Assembly: GCA_026018925.1 (NCBI GenBank)
Contig: JAKSZU010000009.1
Span: 39,267,194-39,331,193, forward strand
Source of the DNA: Tupaia tana
Taxonomy: Eukaryota; Chordata; Mammalia; Scandentia; Tupaiidae
Direction of reading: 5' to 3'
DNA length: 64,000 nucleotides
Shown: positions 57,196-64,000 of the stretch, in pieces
Position numbering within the stretch: the first letter of the stretch is position 1
Layout: each line of letters begins with the position of its first letter
Program-made: the position numbers and the translations under genes
Notes under the pieces: generated by a model
Told to the model about the DNA's origin: nothing
The model's input: only the letters and a program-made list of their open reading frames with translations
Database searches by the model: none

Positions 57196-57737
57196 GGAGT
57201 AGGGTTGTCTTTTTAATATTAATTGGAGATCTTTTTATATTCTAGATACTATGTCCCTTCTCAGATACATGATTTGCAAATATTTCCTTCCACTCATGAG
57301 TAGATTTTTCACTTTCTTTATGGTACCCTTTAAAGCACAACATTTTTAATTTTATGGACTCTGATTTATCAATGTTTTCACCACTTGAATTTAGGGTATT
57401 ATATCTAAGATGTCACTTATGCTTTGCCTAATCTAAGGTTACAAGATTTATGACCATGATCTTTTCTTCTAAGAGTTTTTATTTATTTATTTATTTTTAG
57501 CTGTTGTATTTAGATCAATGATCCATTTTGAGTAAATTTTTGTGTATGGTGTGACAAAAGTTTAATTTCATTCTTTTGATTGTGAATATCTAGTTGTTCC
57601 AGTACCAATTATTGAATGACTCTCCTTTCCCCATTGAATATTCTTGGCACTCTTGTCAAATATCAGTTGTCCATAAAGGCAAGGGTTTATTTCTGTATGC
57701 TCAATTCTATTCCATTCTATATGTTCATACTTTTTCA

Positions 57738-57968
57738 AAGTTTATTCATTCTACCTTCCATGAGTGAGGGAGACAGAGAGGGAGAGATTGAGAGAGAGAC
57801 AAGCATCGCCAGCATCGCCGATCCACCCCGAACTTCAGTCAGTCCTGTATCATGGGCACTCATGCACCTAGCGTTTTCAGGGCAGTCTCTGAACAAGTAT
57901 CCAGAACCCCACAAGCACCGCCACAGAGTGATGCACTTTACCCACTGCACCACCACCAGGCTCCCCAC
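57738..57968 (-). mobile_element. SINE-S, best-preserved copy, reverse orientation
   Basis: Read on minus: GGAGCCTGGTGGTGGTGCAGTG, TAAAGTGCATCACTCTG, B-box relic GGGTTCTGGATAC, middle CATGATACAGGACTGAC, TCTCTCTCAATCTCTCC, CTCATGGAAGG and a GAATAAACTTTG tail. The body is unrelated to SINE-A and it still holds some CpGs. Confidence 0.72.
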
Positions 57969-58452
57969 ATGCTTTACATTGCTATAGTTTTATGTTCAAT
58001 TTTGAAATTCAGTAGAGTCTTCCAACTTTTATTTTTTCTTTCTAATGTTGTCTTGGCCATTCTGGATCTTTTAAATATCCATATAAATCTTAGAATCAGC
58101 TGTCCATTTCTGTAAAAAACGCAGGATTTTTACAGGAATTGCTTTGAATCTATGAATTGATTTGGGAAATGGTATTCTGAACAATATTAAATATTGTAAT
58201 CAATGAACATAGAATGTTTTGTGGAGAGTGCATAACAACACAAGTAAACTGGGGATTAATGAAGTGGGTTCAAGATAAGCCTTACCCAAGAAAATAAGAA
58301 AATAAACCAAGGGCTAATAAAAAAGGGTCTAAGATAAGCTCCCAGATAAAATTTACATCACAAGAAGCAGATGCCACTGTCAACAGAAAAAGAAAAAACT
58401 GTCTGGCCCCTTCTGGAAAAGGCAAGGGTCCCTCTGCCATAGGTAAGATCTA

Positions 58453-58740
58453 ATATATATATATATATATTTTTTTTGAGAGGTTTTTGCTATAGGGTAC
58501 GTGCGCTCGCCAGACAGAGAGAGAGAGAGACAGAAAGCGAGAAATCACCCCCCAGGGGGGATGGCCATGCCGCAATCCCTTCTCCTCCATTCTCCTCTCG
58601 GGATCTTGGGCACACATGCACACACACACACACACACACACATGCCCGGCATGAGTTTTAAGCCACTGGGTCCGGGACGCGAACCGTGGTCGACTATGTG
58701 GGAGTCCAGCGACATAGCCATTACGCTAACTGCTGGTCCC
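58453..58740 (-). mobile_element. SINE-A, young, with (AT)n and (CA)n
   Basis: TSD GTAAGATCTA at 58443-58452 and 58742-58751. GGGACCAGCAGTTAGCGTAATGG at its 5' end. (CA)n in the middle and (AT)n beside the tail. Confidence 0.94.
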
Positions 58741-58751
58741 AGTAAGATCTA

Positions 58752-59449
58752 TTATAAATGAGAGATTCCAGGCATCCTAAAGTGGGTCTAGGTAATGCCC
58801 ACATTAAGGAAAAACATTTCATATATAATTATTGCACCTATATAAATGTATAAAAAAAGCCATGAAATATGGGATTTGCCTTCTTTTCCTATTTCCCAAC
58901 TGAAATCTGTATTTTAGCAAACAGGATCTTGAGTATGCAAGCATAAAATGTATTTTTCTCTTCAGAATAAGTATACCTTTAATATTTAAAATATGAATTA
59001 TACTGAATAGAAGCTTTTAATACTGTACCGACGTGCCCTGCTCATTTATGCACTATGATTCCAAAATGTGATTACAAAGCTAATTGGAATTAAATTGAAG
59101 TCAAATATAACTTTTCCTTGATTGATCTTAACAAGATTAGAGGAAGACAGCCAACTTTGTCTATTAAACTTTACTTAATCTTCGGTAGCATGAAGTTTTG
59201 TAGCTCTTATTCAGTCAGCATTTCTTTTGATTTTATCTTCATGGCCTATAACAGGAATATATGTTGAATTTTGGGTCACTTAAGTGAAACATACTGGATA
59301 ATGCATTACATGACCTGAAGGTAATGTGATTCAAAATAAAATTGCAAGTAAAAGGTGAGAATTAAAATGAAGTATGAAAACTTGGCTCACTGAAGTGGAT
59401 ACTGTTTTTCACAGTAAGTGTCACATTTAAGGGCTGAAAAGTAAGTAAA
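58752..59449. other. Unassigned DNA
   Basis: About 700 bp, AT-rich, no supported feature. Confidence 0.4.
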
Positions 59450-60010
59450 AATCGAAGGCCGTGCCTTGAGGACAGAATTATGACTACTTTTTCCTATTCT
59501 TAAGTTGTTTCCAGGGGGCCTGGGAGAGGCATGCCTACAAATATTAACAGAGGCCCATGAATATTAACAGACTGCTTTGGTCTCATTGATAGGGGGATGC
59601 TACATGGGTCCCAGGCACAGTGTTTTATGATGCACGGTAAGCCCTCTTATCTCTTAGAGTAAAGCACAGCCATTCTTTTGCTGGTTTCTTTCAGGAACAA
59701 AGACTTGTGTTTTTCTTTAACCAATTACTAATCTAAGAGTTTCAAACTCACCTATGACATGCAGGCCTTCCCTTCCAGATGCTCCATGGTTTTGGGCAAG
59801 ACCAATGTAAAGAACTCTCTGCTGATTGAAAAGTATCCTACACTAAGGACTAAATGAAAGGAACCACTGTGCCTCAACATCACAAGAAACACACTTATCT
59901 TACTCCAGGTCTGATCACTAAATATCGTGCTTAGTAATAAACCACATTCTTTATTATTTCTGCAGAGAAATAATTATTTTTATTGACAACCTGGAGTTAT
60001 AAGCTATATT
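59450..60010 (+). repeat. Duplicated segment, copy 1
   Basis: Shares a collinear series of words with 62950-63450: TATGACTACTTTTTCCTA, ATTAACAGACTGCTTT, TATGATGCA..GTAAG, AAAGACTTGTG, AAAGGAACCACTGT, TTGACAA. This copy has a small tandem repeat (AATATTAACAGA twice, near 59545) absent from copy 2. Either an old local duplication or two copies of one unrecognised repeat. Confidence 0.75.
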
Positions 60011-60655
60011 TAATGTTGCCCAGCAGAACTAGGAATTGCAGCTTCTATCTGTCTATTTGAGATGTGAGAAAGTAGATATAAAATATTATCAAATTGCTTT
60101 AAGGTTATAGTGATATTTTTCATCTTGTTTAAATTACTACTAGGGGAAACACCTGTAGTGTGTCTTAATAGTGAAAGAATAGTCTCTTTCCATTAGCAGT
60201 TACTAATATTTCAAAATATTCTACAAAAGGTAATTTTGAACACTTCAAAATGATGTTTTACAAAAGAGTATTACAAATATTTTATGATCAGAAAAGACCT
60301 CAAAAATGACTCTATTTTGTAATGAGAAAAATGCTGGGTTTAAAATGTCATGGGATGGCTTCTGTGATGATATCGAGGTTCTTGATGTTTTTTTTTTAAT
60401 TTATTTATTTACATTCATTCACTGTACATCATTATAGCATACAAAATGAGATTTTTCCATTCACAGTGCACTGTATATTGGCTCAATGAAGTGTTTTGGA
60501 CAAAGATTGAATGCAACTCACCAATAGCAAAAGGAAAAAGTAGTTTCTTATGTAAAAGTGAAAGTAGACTCCCAAGATGTAGGAGCAGGGCTGAGCGGAC
60601 ATAGAAAAAATGACCAAAAAGGCCCCAGCAGTTACATTTGTGAGGTTTATAATTT
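60011..60655. other. Unassigned DNA
   Basis: Homology to sequence after 63450 may continue weakly, but I cannot align it by eye. Confidence 0.35.
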
Positions 60656-60935
60656 CTTTTTTGTTTGGGTAGAGGGTTTTGCCTTAGGGTATGTGCCCTT
60701 GCTGGGGAGAGAGAGAGATAGAGACAGAGAGAATGTGAGAGGAAAAGTGAGAAATCATTACATAGTTGGTCACACCACATTCCCTTCTCCTCCTTCTCCT
60801 CCTTGGATTTTTGGATTTTGGGCATTCACACACACATGCCCAGCTTGTATTTCAAACCACCAAGTCCAGGATTTGAACTGCAGCTGACCATGTGGGCATT
60901 CAGCAACCTAACTGGTACACTAGCTGCTGGCCCCA
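60656..60935 (-). mobile_element. SINE-A, moderately old, reverse orientation
   Basis: GCCTTAGGGTATGTGCCC to the head GGGGCCAGCAGCTAGTGTACC in reverse. TSD AGGTTTATAATTT on both sides (about 60643 and 60937). Confidence 0.9.
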
Positions 60936-60974
60936 AGGTTTATAATTTTTTTGAATCTAGGTCATGTCCATTGA

Positions 60975-61112
60975 TCATTGGCTGTGGCCACTGGTTGTTC
61001 TCATCTCATTGGCTTTAGCATATGTGGCTCGGCCTACTGATTCATTTCATTAGCTATATCAAATGTGGCTGGACTCATTGATTCATCTCATTGGCTACAT
61101 CAAATCCAGCAT
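60975..61112 (+). repeat. 41-bp tandem repeat, about three units
   Basis: TCATTGGCT, TCATTAGCT and TCATTGGCT start at 61006, 61047 and 61088, exactly 41 bp apart. Units share ATATGTGGCT/AAATGTGGCT and CTGATTCAT/TTGATTCAT. A less clear unit lies upstream. Two units carry ATTGG, an inverted CCAAT core. Confidence 0.8.
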
Positions 61113-61390
61113 GGAGCCAGCAGATGACATATTGGTTCTGTCACGAGATTCCTGCATAACTGACAACAGCTTGAGTCCTGGACACAGTGGCTTGAAAATC
61201 ACACAGGGCACGTGTGTGTGCATGCCTAAAATCCTGAGAGAATGGAGGAAAAGGAATTGCTTTGTGGCTATCCCTCTGGAGAGTGATTTCTCACTTTTCC
61301 TCTCACTGTCTCTTTTTCTCTCTCTTTCTGGTGAGTGCACATGCCGTAAAGCAAAAACATCTTAACACAAAACAAAACAAAACAAAAAAA
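61113..61390 (+). mobile_element. SINE-A, in the tandem repeat
   Basis: GGAGCCAGCAGATGACATATTGG head, AGCTTGAGTCCTGG B-box relic, GTAAAGCAAAAACATC end, ACAAA-rich tail. It interrupts the last tandem unit. Confidence 0.86.
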
Positions 61391-62484
61391 CAGACAAATG
61401 TGGTTTAATTAGCTACACATGCCCCATCAGAAATCTCCTAATCTCCTGCCTACATTACCTTGGGTGGGGAATGTTCTGCCCTGATTGGTTTTACTATCTA
61501 GCCACATTGGCAGACTCTCTAGCCCCCTTACCCATTTCCACTTGCTAGCTTTCTCCTGCCTCAAAAATAAGATCCTTCTCCCAAAACACAGACTGTGGCC
61601 TATTAAAAAGCAATGAAGTCTAAATGGTATACTTTATTCACCTTGGAGGAAATGTGCCATAAGTACAAAGAATAAAAATATTGCTATTTTGTTTTAAACA
61701 GCATTTGTCAGGCATTTAACTATATTTAGACAGATTGCAATTTAACTTGCATATAATATTTTTTGATTTTAAATTTACTTGTTATGAAACCAAGCAGAGA
61801 AACTGCCCCCCACCCCCCACAAAAGAAAAAGAGGCGTGGACAGTCAGTTTCTCCTTCTGTTGAAGAAAAAAAGAATTTTCCAAACTGAAAATTAGTAAGG
61901 GAAGGGCTGAACTAAAAGTAAAATGTCTTTTTCTAAGGGGTTTAGAATACAGGTTAATTTATAATATATCATACTGGCCCGAAGTAAGGGGTATGGTTCA
62001 TTTTTTGGTTATGGTAATCAAGCAATATTGGCCATGACAGAAGGTCATAAGACTTCTAAAATTCCTACTTAAAGGAAAGATAAGGTTTTTAACTTCAATT
62101 CTTAAGATGTTTTGCAGGATGGAAACTGCTGCCTGTGAGCACAAAGACCTGAGGCTAAATAGTGCCAGAAACCTGACTGCTTCCTTTCAGAATAGAAATT
62201 TGATTATCTAGGGCCTTGTTGATCAAGAAGGCCCACATGATGATCATGCCTTATTAAACCAATCATTGAACTGATTACACACTTGGGACCCCGCCCCCCC
62301 CCCCCCACTGTTAACTTTGCTCTTAGGAAACACAGGTGGTGAACTCCTTGGTGGGGGCAGGTTCTTTTCAACATGAGCTGCCCACTGCCCTTGCTTTGCA
62401 CATGACAAAAAGCTGTATTTCCCTTCATCACATCATGGGCCTGCAGTTTGGTTTGTAGTGTTTGGACAGACAAACCTGATTTGA
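61391..62484. other. Unassigned; LTR-like words
   Basis: 61470-61600 (CCCTGATTGGTTTTAC, GCTTTCTCCTGCCTCAAAAATAAG) could be part of an LTR together with the tandem repeat before it. Not provable by eye. A poly-C run lies at 62292-62308. Confidence 0.35.
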
Positions 62485-62584
62485 GTTTGATAACACTTAT
62501 TACAATACTGTGGGGTAAGTACTGTTAGTATTTCCTATTTTTTAGACATGAAAGTTTAGAATGATTAAGTAACTTGCTAGTAAA

Positions 62585-62585
<1 letters not shown>
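62485..62585 (-). repeat. Possible MIR relic
   Basis: ACACTTATTACAATACTGTGGGGTAAG, TTTTTTAGACATGAAAG and GATTAAGTAACTTGC match the antisense MIR order. Confidence 0.55.

Positions 62586-62587
<2 letters not shown>

Positions 62588-62634
<47 letters not shown>
62588..62634. repeat. (AT)n microsatellite
   Basis: About 23 uninterrupted AT units. Confidence 0.97.
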
Positions 62635-62639
<5 letters not shown>

Positions 62640-62670
62640 TTCATAGCACCAGAGATCATTATACTTAAAT

Positions 62671-62939
62671 ATTTTTTAAAGAAGTTTTTTTTTTGCCTTA
62701 GGGTGTATGTACTCACTGGAAAGAGACAGAAACAGAGATAGTGAGGGGGAAAGTGAGAAATTATCCCCCAGGGAGGATGGCCATGCTGCAGTCCTTTGTC
62801 CTCTATTCACCTCCCAGGATCTTGGGCACACACATACATGTGCCCAGCATGAGTTTCAAGCTACCAAGTCTAGGATTCAAACCGTTGTTGGCCATGTGGG
62901 AGTTCAGTGACATAAATGCTATGCCATCTGGTGGCCCCA
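62671..62939 (-). mobile_element. SINE-A, reverse orientation
   Basis: GCCTTAGGGTGTATGTACTC to the head GGGGCCACCAGATGGCATAGC in reverse. CpG-poor. It lies directly left of duplicated-segment copy 2. Confidence 0.88.
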
Positions 62940-62949
62940 CATTATTTTT

Positions 62950-63450
62950 TTTCTTTTGAAGACAGAAATATGACTACTTTTTCCTACTCCAAAATTATTT
63001 CCAATGGGCAATCACCCTTACAAACATTAACAGACTGCTTTTGTTGACTGATAGTGGGATGCTCCTTACAACCTGTCCCTAGCATAGTATTTTTATGATG
63101 CATAGTAAGACTTCTTACCTTTGCTAAACTGAAGCACAGGCATTTTTTTGGGAATAAAGACTTGTGGTTATCATTAACTGATTACTAACCTAAGAACTTC
63201 TAAATCCACCCATAACCTATCCCACCTTATTTGGGTAAGATCAATGTAAATTCTCCTTATGCTCATTTGCAAACTTTGTGTCTCTCAAAAATAAAATAAA
63301 GGAACCACTGTATCTGAGCACCCTGCTTTTTCCAGGTCTAAGTCACTCAATCTTTAGCATAGAATTATTATTTTATCACCAAATTAATTATTACCACATT
63401 AATTAGTATTTCTATAGAGCTTGGCTATTTTCATTGACAATTTTCCAGTA
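62950..63450 (+). repeat. Duplicated segment, copy 2
   Basis: Collinear with 59450-60010 in the same orientation, about 3.5 kb apart. It has GGAATAAAGACTTGTGG where copy 1 has GGAACAAAGACTTGTG, and only one AACATTAACAGA unit. Confidence 0.75.
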
Positions 63451-63459
63451 TTTTATATT

Positions 63460-64000
63460 TCATTGTAGTGAGATATAATACTATAATAGGGAGGGATTCA
63501 GAAAATTAAAGTGAAAATCATCTTTGAACCAAGAAACCATTGCAGAAACCACTTTTTATAAGCAAGTATTACATGTAAAGGTATTTTTACCTTCTTGGAA
63601 CTGCCAGCATCTTTCAATGTACATAGGCATATCTACATTTTCTTACAGTTTAATTACAACATAATTAGCATCAATAAACTGTATATATTTGAAGGACAAT
63701 ATGATAAGTTTGGACATATGTATACACCTGTGAAATGATCACCACAATCAAGGTAATGAATATTAACAAAATCTACCCAAATTTCCTCATGCTTTATCCA
63801 ATCTGTCCCTCCCTGTACTGTTTCTCCCCTCTACCCAAATCCTCAGTCAAACACTGACCTTTCTTTCATTGTAGATTAGTGATTCGTTAACATTTCCTGG
63901 AAGTTTGTATAAATGGAGTCTTAGTTAAACACTTTTGTTTTTAGTGAGGGCAGGGTCTGACTTCTTAACAAAGAATAATGAAAAGAAGGAACTCTCCCAA
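63460..64000 (-). mobile_element. Old L1 3' end (L1M-like), antisense, cut by window end
   Basis: ATGTATACACCTGTGAAATGATCACCACAATC, CTCATGCTTTATCC, TGTAGATTAGTGATTCG and GTATAAATGGAGTC match the antisense L1M 3' UTR. The left boundary is uncertain (clear from about 63690). Confidence 0.75.

Larger units (their letters stand above)
55985..58200 (-). mobile_element. Old L1 (L1M-like), antisense, with three later insertions
   Basis: Antisense L1 landmarks in order: 3' UTR type sequence (AGATCAAGTTCACATAC..., TATTCCATTGTTTAGATGG), ORF2 C-terminus (TAGTCTCATCAACAACATAC, TTATCTCATTGTGGTTTTG, TTCTTTGGAGAAATGTGTATTC), then TCCATTTTGAGTAAATTTTTG and TTAGAATCAGCTGTCC. Interrupted by a MITE, a SINE-A and a SINE-S. 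Confidence 0.88.

Noticed and set aside
1..64000. A novel multi-gene biological system
   Set aside because: I saw no cluster of intact genes, no operon-like arrangement and no conserved coding sequence. The window is repeat-rich mammalian intergenic or intronic DNA.

Overview
This is nuclear DNA from a placental mammal. The evidence is L1 lines of several ages, MIR, MaLR/ERVL-type LTRs, a spliced ribosomal-protein retrocopy, AT-rich composition and dozens of tRNA-derived SINEs. I found no intact gene, no RNA gene and no bacterial-type feature. The host order is uncertain. The SINEs are overwhelmingly tRNA-headed, with one old tRNA + 7SL + 7SL composite near 23.6-23.8 kb. 7SL-derived SINEs are known only from the primate/rodent/treeshrew/lagomorph/colugo clade, and there are no Alu or B1 elements, so my best but unverified guess is a treeshrew (Scandentia).

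Names used here: 'SINE-A' is a long element of about 265 bp. It has a tRNA-like head with pol III boxes (A box near TAGCGTAATGG, B box GGTTCGAGTCC), a CpG-rich middle, a C6TG6 palindrome, a TC-rich stretch and a CTATAGCAAAAACCTCTC-type end before the A tail. 'Old SINE-A' are diverged relatives with heads like TTAAGGGAGCCAGATCCCA. 'SINE-C' has a similar tRNA head but a short tail (TTGCTTTCTCAC..., then TGGTCAAATTAAAATAAATAA). 'SINE-S' is a separate, scarcer tRNA-derived family ending in TC-rich sequence and a short AATAAA-type tail.

Layout. 0-9.4 kb: SINEs, an antisense L1 end and a MaLR LTR. 9.4-10.6 kb: an RPL9 processed pseudogene split by a young SINE and ending in an (AAAG)n tract. 10.6-22 kb: scattered SINEs, including one carrying 38 extra bases at its 5' end. 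22.4-25 kb: three minus-strand open stretches that may be decayed exons of an unrecognised gene, plus the 7SL composite. 25.6-29.7 kb: a 5'-truncated L1 with two SINE insertions, then an inverted SINE pair at 29.9-30.3 kb. 31-41 kb: MaLR LTR, old L1 and SINEs. 41.3-46.5 kb: a longer L1 (ORF1 C-terminus to 3' end) containing an unidentified GC-rich retrocopy and a second truncated L1. 46.8-54 kb: nested SINEs, a MIR and two LTRs. 56-58.2 kb: an antisense old L1. 59.4-63.5 kb: a segment present twice about 3.5 kb apart. 63.5 kb to the end: another antisense old L1.

Nothing here works as a gene pathway or a new 'system'. The interest lies in the retrotransposition record: target-site duplications (TSDs), nesting order, chimeric insertions and captured transcripts. 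All family assignments come from reading the sequence and memory of consensus features, not from a database search.
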